64,000 bases of DNA, taken from contig NZ_CP029254.1 of assembly GCF_003122365.1 (NCBI RefSeq), forward strand, positions 3,863,001-3,927,000. The letters run 5' to 3'. Positions 39,551-48,008 of the stretch are shown here, in pieces (the stretch's first letter is position 1; each line of letters opens with the position of its first letter). This stretch comes from Streptomyces spongiicola. GTDB taxonomy: Bacteria; Actinomycetota; Actinomycetes; Streptomycetales; Streptomycetaceae. Below the pieces are notes generated by a model. That model worked only from the letters and a program-made list of their open reading frames with translations, had not been told where the DNA came from and did no database searches. The position numbers and the translations under genes were made by a program.

Positions 39551-41488
39551 ATGAGCGACGGGGAATCCGGCAGACGGGTCGTGGACGGGCGCTTCGAGCT
39601 GGAGGCGCGGCTCGGTGGCGGAGGTATGGGCCTGGTCTGGCGGGCACGCGATCTTGTCCTGCACCGGGCCGTGGCGCTCAAGGAGGTACGGCCGCCCGAT
39701 CCGGGTCTCGCCGAGTACGACCCGCAGGGCGCGGCGATGCTCCGGGCACGGGTGCTGCGCGAGGCACGGGCGCTCGCCCGCGTCGACCACCCCAATGTGG
39801 TGACCATCCACCATGTGGTGGACGGCGGGGAGCACACCTACCCGTGGCTCGTCATGGAACTGGTGACCGGCGGATCACTCCATGACCGGCTGGAGAAGGG
39901 CCCGCTGGCGCCCGCCGAGGCCGCCCGCATCGGCCGCGAGGTGCTGGCCGCGCTGCGCGCCGCGCACGCCGCCGGCATCCAGCACCGGGACGTGAAGCCC
40001 GCCAACGTCCTGATGCGCCCCGACGGACGTCCCGTCCTCACCGACTTCGGCATCGCGGCCATCAGGGAGTCGACGGCGCTGACCGCGACCGGGTCCGTCA
40101 TCGGTACGCCCGACTACATGGCGCCCGAGCGCGTCTCCGGCGACGAGGGGGGCCCGGGCTCCGATCTGTGGTCGCTGGCGATGATGCTGTACGTCGCCGT
40201 CGAGGGGCGTCACCCGCTCCGCAGGGGCAGCACCCTCGCGACGCTGGCGGCCCTCCTCAGCGAAGAGCTCCCGCCGCCCCGCCAGGCCGGACCGCTGACC
40301 GGCTTCCTGAACGCCGTGCTCGTCAAGGACCCGGCCGGCCGGGTGGACGCGGACACCGCCGACCGGATGCTCGCGGAGGCCGCGGAGGCCGCGGAGGCCG
40401 CGGAGGCCGCGGAGGGTCGGGACCCGGCCGCCGGCGCGCCGAGTGCGCCTGCTGCTCCGGGTGGCGCGGGCGGTGTCGGCGGTGCGGGTAGTGCCGATGG
40501 TGCGGGCGGTGTCGGCGGTGTCGGCGGTGTGGGTGGTGCCGATGGTGCGGGCAGTGTCGGCGGTGCGGGTAGTACTGGTGGTGCCGGTGGTGCGGGCGGA
40601 ACCACGTCGTACCGCCTGCCACCTCCGCCGGAGCAGACGGCCGCACCGGCCGGAGCGCCCGCCGGCTTCGGACCGCCTGCGGGCTTCGGGCCGCCGATGG
40701 GCTTCGGGCCGTCGGCTCCGGGCGACGCCGTGCCGGGTCCGATCGGGGTGCCGACCCCCTACCCGGCAGGCCCCACCCGGCAGACACCGCTCGGTACCGG
40801 TGGCCGGGCGAGCGGCCGGATCGCGATCGCCGCGTCCGCCGTCGCGACCGTGCTGGCGGGCGCCCTGGTCTGGACCCTGCTCCCGGACGGCGGAGGCAAG
40901 GGCGGCGGGACGGCGGCGAACGCACCGGGGTCGCCCTCGCCCGGCTCGTCCTCGACCGCGACGTACGGCGCGACACCCGCACCACCCGGTACGGTCCCCT
41001 CGGCTTCGGATCCGGCGCCCCAGGCCGACGCGAAGACCGATCTGCTGACCCCGGACGGCATCCGGACGGCGGTGAAGGAGATCAAGGCCGCGACCGGTAC
41101 GGACCGCGCGGGCGACTTCACCGTCTACCCGGACTACGTGTCCGCGGAGATCATGCTCAAGGGCAGCGACACCAAGTACGACAGCTACACCTACCGCCCG
41201 GGCCAGGGCGTGCGGAAGGGCATCATCAGCGGCGCTCTGATCGGCGGCGACCGCCCCTTCAGCCTGGACGACTTCGACTGGGACATCGTCCCCGCCCTGC
41301 TGAAGCGGGCGGAGAAGGACCTCAACGTGAAGCGACCGACGATGCGTTACGTCCTGGTCCGCCCTCCGGACGACACCTTCGGCACCCCGCTGGGGCTGGC
41401 CGTCTACCGCGTGGACGACCATGTCGCCGGCTATCTGGAGGCCGATCTGAAGGGCAAGGTGACGAGGGTGATGCCGGCCGAGGACTGA
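39551..41488 (+). CDS. PknB-type Ser/Thr protein kinase
   Basis: A membrane receptor kinase of 645 residues. Kinase domain 14-280: glycine loop LGGGGMGLVW (21-30), Lys44, helix-C Glu71, catalytic HRDVKPANVL (145-154), DFG (165-167) and APERV. Then an EAA repeat, a Gly/Ala/Val repeat linker (~300-350), Pro-rich segment, one membrane helix (IAIAASAVATVLAGALVWTLL, ~423-443) and an extracellular domain of ~190 residues ending in a compact module (FTVYPDYVSAEIMLKGS...) with no PASTA repeats. The ligand is unknown. It has its own leaderless promoter and stands alone. Confidence 0.93.
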   Translation: MSDGESGRRVVDGRFELEARLGGGGMGLVWRARDLVLHRAVALKEVRPPDPGLAEYDPQGAAMLRARVLREARALARVDHPNVVTIHHVVDGGEHTYPWLVMELVTGGSLHDRLEKGPLAPAEAARIGREVLAALRAAHAAGIQHRDVKPANVLMRPDGRPVLTDFGIAAIRESTALTATGSVIGTPDYMAPERVSGDEGGPGSDLWSLAMMLYVAVEGRHPLRRGSTLATLAALLSEELPPPRQAGPLTGFLNAVLVKDPAGRVDADTADRMLAEAAEAAEAAEAAEGRDPAAGAPSAPAAPGGAGGVGGAGSADGAGGVGGVGGVGGADGAGSVGGAGSTGGAGGAGGTTSYRLPPPPEQTAAPAGAPAGFGPPAGFGPPMGFGPSAPGDAVPGPIGVPTPYPAGPTRQTPLGTGGRASGRIAIAASAVATVLAGALVWTLLPDGGGKGGGTAANAPGSPSPGSSSTATYGATPAPPGTVPSASDPAPQADAKTDLLTPDGIRTAVKEIKAATGTDRAGDFTVYPDYVSAEIMLKGSDTKYDSYTYRPGQGVRKGIISGALIGGDRPFSLDDFDWDIVPALLKRAEKDLNVKRPTMRYVLVRPPDDTFGTPLGLAVYRVDDHVAGYLEADLKGKVTRVMPAED

Positions 41489-41506
41489 TCGGCCCGGACC
41501 CGTCGG

Positions 41507-41749
41507 CTACGCCCCGGCGGCGTGGCCGACGAACGCCGCCCAGGCCCCGGGGGCCACGGTGAAGACCGGGCCCTCGGGGTTCTTGGAGTCGCGGATGTGG
41601 ACGGCGTGGGGGCAGGTGGCGACCTCGACGCACTCTCCGCCGCTGTCGCTGCTGTAGGAGGACTTGTGCCAGTCGAAGGCCACTTCGATGCACGCGCCTC
41701 CGCCGCTGTCGCTGTAGCTCGACTTGAACCAGCGCAGGCTGTCGGTCAT
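41507..41749 (-). CDS. DUF397 protein, second (duplicate) copy
   Basis: An 80-residue protein made of two DUF397 half-repeats (WFKSSYSDSGGGACIEVA and WHKSSYSSDSGGECVEVA) followed by HIRDSKNPEGPVFTVAPGAWAAFV. Its ATG overlaps the stop of the preceding DUF397 gene (ATGA). It is a tandem duplicate of that gene: about 120 bp at the 3' end are identical (offset 248 bp). DUF397 proteins partner adjacent XRE/DUF5753 regulators in Streptomyces (BldB/WhiJ-like pairs), often controlling development or acting antitoxin-like. Confidence 0.9.
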   Translation of the reverse strand: MTDSLRWFKSSYSDSGGGACIEVAFDWHKSSYSSDSGGECVEVATCPHAVHIRDSKNPEGPVFTVAPGAWAAFVGHAAGA

Positions 41750-41997
41750 CTCTGCTCCCCTGCCAACTGGTGGCCGACGAACGCCGCCCAGGCCCCGGGG
41801 GCCACGGTGAAGACCGGGCCCTCGGGGTTCTTGGAGTCGCGGATGTGGACGGCGTGGGGGCAGGTGGCGACCTCGACGCACTCTCCGCCGCTGGAGCTGC
41901 TGTAGGAGGACTTGTGCCAGTCGAAGGCCACTTCGATGCACTCGCCGCCGCTGCTGTCGCTGTAGCTCGACTTGATCCAGCGCAGGGTGCTGCTCAT
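41746..41997 (-). CDS. DUF397 protein, first copy
   Basis: An 83-residue paralogue of the next gene, with the same double DUF397 layout (WIKSSYSDSSGGECIEVA, WHKSSYSSSSGGECVEVA) and the same C-terminal half, but ending HQLAGEQR. That tail repeats the last residues of the upstream regulator (EQLAGEQR), because the duplicated unit carried the ribosome site and overlap region along. Start ATG overlaps the regulator stop (ATGA). It probably forms a functional pair with the regulator. Confidence 0.9.
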   Translation of the reverse strand: MSSTLRWIKSSYSDSSGGECIEVAFDWHKSSYSSSSGGECVEVATCPHAVHIRDSKNPEGPVFTVAPGAWAAFVGHQLAGEQR

Positions 41998-42842
41998 CTC
42001 TGCTCTCCTGCCAACTGCTCGATGAGGTCCAGTGATTCGCGTGGGCCCAGGGCCTGTGCCCGGATCCTCGCATACCGCTGGGCGTATGTACTCACCTTCG
42101 CGGGCTCCTTGATCAGCAGGCTCTCGTCCTGCGGCTCCAGATAGACCAGGTGGTCATGCTCCGGGGTCTCCACCAGGGTCATCCCGCCTCGATCACCCGC
42201 GTGTTCACCGCCCAGCCCCGCCTCCAGCGGCAGCACCTGCAACGTCACGTTACGCCGCCGCGCGCACTCCGCAAGGTGCCGCATCTGGCCACGCATGACC
42301 TCATGGCCGCCGATCGTCCGCCGCAACACCGACTCCTCCAGCACCACCTCGATCAGCGCCACCGGCTCCCGCTCGAAGAGTGCCCGCCGCGCCAGCCGCG
42401 CCTCGACCAGCTCCTCCACCCGCTGCTCCGGCAGCGGCGGATACCCGCCGCCGATCAGGGCCCGTGCGTACTCCTCCGTCTGGAACAGCCCGTGCACCAC
42501 GAGCGTCGCGTACAGATGGAGCCCGACCGCCTTCTGCTCCAGCAGCGCGTAGTCCTTGAACTGCGCCGGGTACTTCTCCAGCCGTACGTACGTCCTCGCC
42601 TGCTCGAAGATGTCCATCCCGTCGCCGAGCACCCGCTCCAGTTGCACCAGCATCGCGTCGCTCGCCGGCTGCGTGCCCGTCTCCATCGCGCTCACCGCCG
42701 AACCCGTGAAGCCGATCTCCTTCCCGAGCTGTTCCTGCGTCCAGCCTTTCCGCACCCGCAACTTGCGGGCCACGTCCGCGACGAGCCGTGCCGTCGGACC
42801 CGCCAGTTGCTTGTTCTCCGCTCGCGCCATTGCGATCACCAT
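41994..42842 (-). CDS. XRE-family regulator with DUF5753 domain
   Basis: A 282-residue DNA-binding protein: helix-turn-helix KLRVRKGWTQEQLGKEIGFTGSAVSAMETGTQPASDAMLVQLERVLG near the N-terminus, then the DUF5753 domain (LEQKAVGLHLYATLVVHGLFQTEEYARAL, RQ/ELFERE-type RRALFEREPVALIEVVLEESVLRR, VTLQVLPL, YLEPQDESLLI). This is the WhiJ-like regulator class of Streptomyces, encoded with DUF397 partners. ATG 42842 or the in-frame ATG at 42830 can start it. It leads a three-gene operon in which each stop overlaps the next start by 4 bp, and is divergent from a small unknown gene. Confidence 0.92.
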   Translation of the reverse strand: MVIAMARAENKQLAGPTARLVADVARKLRVRKGWTQEQLGKEIGFTGSAVSAMETGTQPASDAMLVQLERVLGDGMDIFEQARTYVRLEKYPAQFKDYALLEQKAVGLHLYATLVVHGLFQTEEYARALIGGGYPPLPEQRVEELVEARLARRALFEREPVALIEVVLEESVLRRTIGGHEVMRGQMRHLAECARRRNVTLQVLPLEAGLGGEHAGDRGGMTLVETPEHDHLVYLEPQDESLLIKEPAKVSTYAQRYARIRAQALGPRESLDLIEQLAGEQR

Positions 42843-42985
42843 TCGACTCGACCGGACTCAACCGGTCACTATCCGTCCCCGCCGAATTCGACCTCGATCA
42901 AGGCAGGTTCGCGCAGGTCAAAGAGTGTCCGACCTGCCTCGCAAGGCTATGGAGAACGCTATCCGGACGGCATCACACTGACCCC

Positions 42986-43405
42986 GTGAATACGGATAAT
43001 CGACGAGTGAACCCGGCGCTGAACCTGGACTGGATCCCGGTCTCCGGATTCCGGCTCCACAAGGCGGGCGTGCGTTTCGACGCCGTACGCGTCGACGGCG
43101 ACGACGGACGCCGACTGGCCGATTTCCTGGACAGGATGACGGGCGGCGACCCCGGCCCGATCGTCACCGAGGCCAACGGCTGCCGCGGTGTCTACTTCCT
43201 GCTCCCGGCGGGCACTACGGCACACCGTTCGTGGCCACGCGGGGTGACCCGCTACAACTCCGCCGCCGGGAGTGTCGGTTACGTACCCGTCCCCGCGCTC
43301 GACGGACCCACCTGGCCTCTGGCCTGGCGTGTCCCGCCCGTCGCCGACGGCCGCTTCGTGCACCCGCTGCTGCTGCGCACGGCGGCCGTCGAGCTGCTGG
43401 GCTGA
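42986..43405 (+). CDS. Conserved hypothetical protein, weakly primase-polymerase-like
   Basis: A 139-residue soluble protein: LDWIPVSGFRLHKAGVRFDAVRVDGDDGRRLADFLDRMTGGDPGPIVTEANGCRGVYFLLPAGTTAHRSW, then VGYVPVPALDGPTWPLAWRVPP. The alternation of strands and the VYFLLPAGT segment resemble proteins annotated as N-terminal bifunctional primase/polymerase-like in Streptomyces, but the catalytic acidic residues are not clear, so I do not assign activity. GTG 42986 or GTG 43007 may start it. It is divergent from the XRE/DUF397 operon and is commonly found beside such regulators. Confidence 0.6.
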   Translation: MNTDNRRVNPALNLDWIPVSGFRLHKAGVRFDAVRVDGDDGRRLADFLDRMTGGDPGPIVTEANGCRGVYFLLPAGTTAHRSWPRGVTRYNSAAGSVGYVPVPALDGPTWPLAWRVPPVADGRFVHPLLLRTAAVELLG

Positions 43406-44037
43406 CGGCGTTCCGCGGCGGCGATCCGGCGACCCGGTGACCGCGATCGGGCATGCGCGGCAGGACTGCCGCGTGACCCCATCCGCGTGTTTACGCGTGG
43501 GCGGAGTCACGAGGTCCCGGAGTCCCGGGGTCACGAGTCACGGGGTCACGAGTCCCGGAGTCCCGGGGTCACGAGTGCCGGGGTCCCGGGGTCACGAGTG
43601 CCGGCGGCGGGCAGCGGGCGAAGTGCCCTGTGCTTGGCCGCCGCCCAGGCGATCGAGGACCGCCTCGGTGTGCCCGCGCCGGTCGACCCTCACCCGGAGG
43701 TTCTCACTGCCGCGCGGTGGGCGGTGCTACGGCAGCGGCAAAGGGACGGGCGGGCCGACGGGCGGAGCTGAGGGACGGCGCGGGCGGGCGGGGCCGACGG
43801 ATGGCGCGGAGGAGGCGCGTGCCTGGACCGCCAAGCCGGGACCTGGCCGCTCGGACACCACGTGTGACCCCCGCCGCACCGCGCCGGGCAGGACGCCGCG
43901 GACTCGTCGGACCGATCCGCCCGAAAGCCCCGCGCGATCGGTTCCGCGACGCGTTGCCCGGGTGAGAGCGACATGTTGCCCAGGAAAGTGGCGGAGGCCA
44001 TACAAGGTGGCCATGTCGACGTCGGCCGGCGCCTCCC
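43406..44037. other. 630-bp gap with short repeats
   Basis: At 43507-43605 the words GTCCCGGAGTCCCGGGGTCACGA and GGGGTCACGAGTGCCGG recur five times. At 43620-43740 a frame reading ALCLAAAQAIEDRLGVPAPVDPHPEVL looks protein-like but has no start, so it may be a gene remnant. No complete gene is visible. Confidence 0.45.
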
Positions 44038-44043
44038 TAACCT
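44038..44043 (+). promoter_or_regulatory. -10 hexamer of the class III aminotransferase gene
   Basis: TAACCT, 6 bases before the ATG at 44050; leaderless type. Confidence 0.45.
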
Positions 44044-44049
44044 GGCCGC

Positions 44050-45411
44050 ATGACCCCTCATGCCGAACCCGATCCCCAGGCCGGCGCGGCCGTGAAGGCC
44101 GCCGACCGCGCACATGTCTTCCACTCGTGGTCCGCCCAGGGCCTGATCGACCCGCTCGCCGTGGCCGGCGCGGAGGGTTCGTACTTCTGGGACTACGAGG
44201 GCAACCGCTACCTCGACTTCACCAGCGGCCTCGTCTACACCAACATCGGCTACCAGCACCCGAGGGTCGTCGAGGCGATCCAGGAGCAGGCGGGGCGACT
44301 GACCACGTTCGCGCCGGCGTTCGCCCTCGACGTGCGCTCGGAGGCGGCGCGCCTGATAGCCGAGCGCACCCCCGGCGACCTGGACAAGATCTTCTTCACC
44401 AACGGCGGCGCCGAGGCCGTCGAGAACGCGGTGCGCATGGCCCGTCTGCACACGGGCCGGGCGAAGGTGCTCTCGGCGTACCGCTCGTACCACGGCGCCA
44501 CCTCCACGGCGATCAACCTCACCGGCGACCCGCGCCGCTGGGCGTCCGACACCGCGTCGGCGGGCGTCGTCCACTTCTGGGCGCCGTTCCCGTACCGCTC
44601 GCCGTTCTACTCCTCGACGGAGGCGGAGGAGTGCGCGCGGGCGCTGCGGCACCTGGAGGACACGATCGCGTTCGAGGGCCCTGCGACCGTCGCCGCGATC
44701 GTCCTGGAGACCATCCCCGGCACCGCGGGCATCATGACCCCACCGCCCGGGTACCTCGCGGGCGTCCGCGAGATCTGCGACCGCTACGGCATCGTGTTCG
44801 TCCTCGACGAGGTCATGGCGGGCTTCGGCCGCACGGGCAGATGGTTCGCTGCGGAGCACCACGACGTCGTGCCCGACCTGCTGACCTTCGCCAAGGGCGT
44901 CAACTCCGGCTATGTGCCGCTGGGCGGCGTCGCCATCTCCGCCGAGATCGCGGCGACCTTCGACCGGCGCCCCTACCCCGGCGGCCTGACCTACTCCGGC
45001 CACCCGCTCGCCTGCGCCGCCGCCGTCGCGACGATCCGGGTGATGGAGGAAGAGAAGGTCGTCGAGCACGCCGCCCACATCGGCGAGACCGTGCTCGGAC
45101 CGGGGCTGCGCGCGCTGGCCGAGCGGCACCCCTCGGTGGGCGAGGTGCGCGGTCTGGGCGCGTTCTGGGCCCTGGACCTGGTCCGCGACCGTGAGACCCG
45201 GGAGCCGCTGGTGCCGTACAACGCCTCGGGCGACGCGGCCGTGCCGATGGCCGCCTTCGGCGCGGCCTGCAAGAAGAACGGCCTGTGGCCCTTCGTCAAC
45301 ATGAACCGCACCCACGCCGTCCCGGCCTGCAACATCACCGAGGCCGAGGCCAAGGAGGGACTGGCGGCCCTGGACGCGGCCCTGTCGGTCGCCGACGAGT
45401 ACACCGTCTGA
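44050..45411 (+). CDS. Class III PLP-dependent aminotransferase
   Basis: A 453-residue omega-aminotransferase-type enzyme: YFWDYEGNRYLDFTSGLVYTNIGYQHPRV, FFTNGGAEAVENAVRMARLHTGRAKVL, the PLP aspartate in VFVLDEVMAGFGRTG, the PLP lysine in LLTFAKGVNSGYVPLGG, and TYSGHPLACAAAVATI. Similar proteins are annotated as taurine-pyruvate or aspartate/beta-alanine-type transaminases; the amino donor cannot be fixed here. The GntR regulator 400 bp downstream on the same strand may control it. Own leaderless promoter. Confidence 0.9.
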   Translation: MTPHAEPDPQAGAAVKAADRAHVFHSWSAQGLIDPLAVAGAEGSYFWDYEGNRYLDFTSGLVYTNIGYQHPRVVEAIQEQAGRLTTFAPAFALDVRSEAARLIAERTPGDLDKIFFTNGGAEAVENAVRMARLHTGRAKVLSAYRSYHGATSTAINLTGDPRRWASDTASAGVVHFWAPFPYRSPFYSSTEAEECARALRHLEDTIAFEGPATVAAIVLETIPGTAGIMTPPPGYLAGVREICDRYGIVFVLDEVMAGFGRTGRWFAAEHHDVVPDLLTFAKGVNSGYVPLGGVAISAEIAATFDRRPYPGGLTYSGHPLACAAAVATIRVMEEEKVVEHAAHIGETVLGPGLRALAERHPSVGEVRGLGAFWALDLVRDRETREPLVPYNASGDAAVPMAAFGAACKKNGLWPFVNMNRTHAVPACNITEAEAKEGLAALDAALSVADEYTV

Positions 45412-45416
45412 CGCGG

Positions 45417-45700
45417 CCGTGGCCCGCGTGCGCGCGTGTCGGCGCACAGGGTGCAAGATCACGCTACTTGCTGCGCACCGCGTGCCCGCGTGCCCGCGTC
45501 GAACGCATCCCGTCGGGCATCGTCGTGAAGCCCGTGGCCCGCGTGCGCGCGTGTCGGCCACGGGCTCGGAGCCGCGGTTCCGACGGGCCTGCGGCTCATG
45601 CAGGCCCGCAGTCGGGTGGGTCCGCGGCTCATGCAGGCCCGCTGTCGGGTGGGCCCCCGGTGTTCGGGTGGGCCCCCGGTGTTCGGGTGGGCCCCGAGGG
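45417..45700. repeat. Intergenic direct repeats before the GntR gene
   Basis: GTGGCCCGCGTGCGCGCGTG occurs at 45418 and 45536; GCGGCTCATGCAGGCCCGC twice (45590, 45623); GGGCCCCCGGTGTTCGGGTG twice in tandem (45651-45690). No gene is visible between 45412 and 45823. Confidence 0.65.
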
Positions 45701-45823
45701 GCCGGGCCCCGGGCCCGGGGACGTACGGTGGGGCCCGCGGGAGTCTCCGGACCGGCACGGGCGGAGCAGAGCCCGCCGCGGGGCTTAGGGTGTCCGTCGA
45801 ACCGGACGGAGGAGACCGACACC

Positions 45824-46492
45824 ATGCCCGCGAACGGAGCGGTCACGCGCAACACCCTGCGGCAGCAGATCGCCGACGCGTTGCGGGACGAGGTGCTGGC
45901 CGGACGGCTGCGGCCCGGGCAGGAGTTCACGGTCAAGCAGATCGCCGAGCAGTACGGCGTCTCCACCACCCCCGTCCGCGAGGCCCTCGTGGACCTGGCC
46001 GGACAGGGCCTGCTCGACTCCAGCCAGCACCGCGGCTTCCATGTGCACCGCTTCTCCGTCGAGGACTTCCGCGGCATGGTCGAGGCCCGCTCGCTCATCG
46101 TCGACGCAGTCTTCCGCGAAGGCGGCGTTCCCCGTGCCCAGTCGGCGACGGGCGCGGCGCTGGTCTCCGTACGCCGGCGCGCGGAGGAGGCCGCACGCGC
46201 CGCCCGCTGCGGCGAGCTGAACGTCCTTATCGGCTACGACCTGCGGTTCTGGCGTGAGCTGGGCGCCCTCGTCACCAACCGCTACATCGCCGACTTCCTC
46301 GACCGGCTCAGGGTGCAGTGCTGGGTCTTCGCCGTGCCCCGGCTGCGGGGCGAGCCCGACCTCGGGAACTGCCTGTGGAGCGGTCACGAGCAGCTCGTCG
46401 ACGCGATCACGCGGGGCGACGCCTCGGCGGCACGGTCGCTGATCTCGGCGGACGACGACCTCGCGCTGCGCTGGGCGGACCGGTCGGAGTGA
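45824..46492 (+). CDS. GntR-family regulator (FadR/FCD type)
   Basis: A 222-residue repressor: winged helix NTLRQQIADALRDEVLAGRLRPGQEFTVKQIAEQYGVSTTPVREALVDLAGQGLLDSSQHRGFHVHRF, the hallmark of GntR proteins, followed by an all-helical ligand domain of the FCD kind (VEARSLIVDAVF, RFWRELGALVTNRYIADFLDRLRVQCWVF, GHEQLVDAITRGDASAARSLI). Such regulators sense carboxylates. ATG 45824 with GGAGGAG 11 bases upstream. It lies downstream of the class III aminotransferase, the most likely target. The stop is followed at once by a short repeat array. Confidence 0.9.
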   Translation: MPANGAVTRNTLRQQIADALRDEVLAGRLRPGQEFTVKQIAEQYGVSTTPVREALVDLAGQGLLDSSQHRGFHVHRFSVEDFRGMVEARSLIVDAVFREGGVPRAQSATGAALVSVRRRAEEAARAARCGELNVLIGYDLRFWRELGALVTNRYIADFLDRLRVQCWVFAVPRLRGEPDLGNCLWSGHEQLVDAITRGDASAARSLISADDDLALRWADRSE

Positions 46493-46580
46493 CGGTCGGA
46501 GTCACGGTCGGAGCATCGCCCGGAGTGGCGGTCGCGGTGACGGTCGGAGCATCGCCCGGAGTGGCGGCCGGGCCGGGGGG
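46493..46580. repeat. Short tandem repeats after the GntR gene
   Basis: Two copies of a ~45-bp unit holding GTGACGGTCGGAGCATCGCC and CGGAGTGGCGG, directly after the stop codon. The rest of 46581-46874 is non-coding. Confidence 0.65.
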
Positions 46581-46874
46581 CGGCGCGGCGGGTGGTGGAG
46601 CCGGACCGGCGCCGCACCGCGAGCGGAGCCCCGCGGGGGAGCGGAGGCACACCGGCGAGGCCCCCGCTCCTGGCCCGGCCCTGGGAACCGGCCTGCCCGG
46701 GGCCGCGCGGACCGGCCCGAGGATGGGTATGTGACCTCCAGACCCCCGGCACGGTGCCGCCACCCGGGCAGGACCGGTGCCGGCTACGGCTGTCTGTGCG
46801 GGATGTGCCGGTAGCACTACGCTGTGCCGACCGTCGCACAACCTGCTACGACTCCGATGGAGAGCGAGCCCGTC

Positions 46875-47525
46875 TTGGCCTGTGACCTCTGGCTGGTCCC
46901 CCTCGTCGATGTGCTGTGCCACAGCCCGGACAACCCCTTCGCCGAGGAGATCGCGTCGTACGACAAGGCCCTCACCGAGGCCGGTCTGCCCACCGTTCCC
47001 GTCTTCGCCTACATGCCCGGCCTCTCGGGCGACGTCGCCCCGGTCGCCGGCTTCGACTACGACGCCCTGCACTTCCTGCGCCGGGCGTACCTCCTCCAGC
47101 TCTGCGGACTGGCGGTGACGCCCGTCGACGAACTGGGCGGCGACTACGAGCAACTGCTGGAGATGTTCGAGTCCACGGCCCAGCAGTCCCATCTGGTGTG
47201 GCACTACGACCACGCCGGCGCCTATGTCCCCGTCGACTTCCCCGAGCCCCTGTCCAACGAGGAACTCCTCGCCGGTGGCGGGCCGCTGGGCTCCTCCCAG
47301 GGCCTGCTGCGCGAACTCGAGTACGTGGCCCCGTCCATCGGCATCGACCCCGCCAACCCGCCGTCCGCCCCGGCTCCGCCCACCCGTCCCACCTCCCTGG
47401 AGGAACCGGCGGGCCCCATCCCCCACGACGACAGTCCGTTCGCCCGTGAGCGCCATGTGTGGCTGGGTTTGCACGCGGCCGCGACCCGCAGCCTGGGCCA
47501 GGGATCAATGATCATCTTCAGCTGA
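46875..47525 (+). CDS. Conserved hypothetical protein (Streptomyces-type)
   Basis: A 216-residue soluble acidic protein: ACDLWLVPLVDVLCHSPDNPFAEEIASYDKALTEAGLPTVPVFAYMPGLSGDVAPVAGFDYDALHFLRRAYLLQLCG, then VDELGGDYEQLLEMFESTAQQSHLVWHYDHAGAYVPVDF and a Pro-rich linker ending RHVWLGLHAAATRSLGQGSMIIFS. I do not recognise a named family and see no catalytic motif. TTG 46875 has GGAGAG 10 bases upstream; the ATG at 46857 lacks a ribosome site. It stands alone, with a decayed gene fragment following. Confidence 0.65.
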   Translation: MACDLWLVPLVDVLCHSPDNPFAEEIASYDKALTEAGLPTVPVFAYMPGLSGDVAPVAGFDYDALHFLRRAYLLQLCGLAVTPVDELGGDYEQLLEMFESTAQQSHLVWHYDHAGAYVPVDFPEPLSNEELLAGGGPLGSSQGLLRELEYVAPSIGIDPANPPSAPAPPTRPTSLEEPAGPIPHDDSPFARERHVWLGLHAAATRSLGQGSMIIFS

Positions 47526-47583
47526 GCCCCGGCCCACGCGGGGGCGTCCGGTCCGCGGATCTCCACCGCCCCGGCGGCCGGTT

Positions 47584-47878
47584 GCTGTGACGCGCTGGGC
47601 GTCGAGCACGACCGGAGCCCGCCACTGGCCGTCCACGACCGGGACGGAAGGACCGTCTGCGCGCAGTGGCAGCAGCCGTGTTCCATCCCGGCCGCGGGTG
47701 ACCGAACCCTGACCACGGACGCCGCGGCGACGCTCGTGCCGGACCGCGCCTCCACCGGCGGATGCGCCCCTTCGAACCCGGTCTCCACGAAGCCGCCTTC
47801 TCCGCCGCGGGAGAGAGCGACTGCCTCACCCTGCCGGTGCCGGAGAACGCGCGGCTGGCCGTGCGGCACCGCACTCGG
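47584..47878 (+). pseudogene. Frameshifted gene remnant
   Basis: The frame CDALGVEHDRSPPLAVHDRD...CAQWQQPCSIPAAGDRTLTTDAAATLVPDRA continues, after a shift near 47760, as PFEPGLHEAAFSAAGESDCLTLPVPENARLAVRH. Both parts have the strong third-position GC bias of real genes here. No start or intact frame exists. The family is not recognised. The remaining gap to 48008 has a GGGCCTCCCC triplicate at 47958-47995. Confidence 0.35.
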
Positions 47879-48008
47879 CACCCGGCACCGCACCGGGCAC
47901 CGGGCACCGCACTCGGCAGGGCGACGGCCACCGTCACCGGCCGATGCCGTCCGCAGCAGCCTCCCCGGGCCTCCCCGGGCCTCCCCGGGCACCCCCTGAC
48001 GAAGGCCC

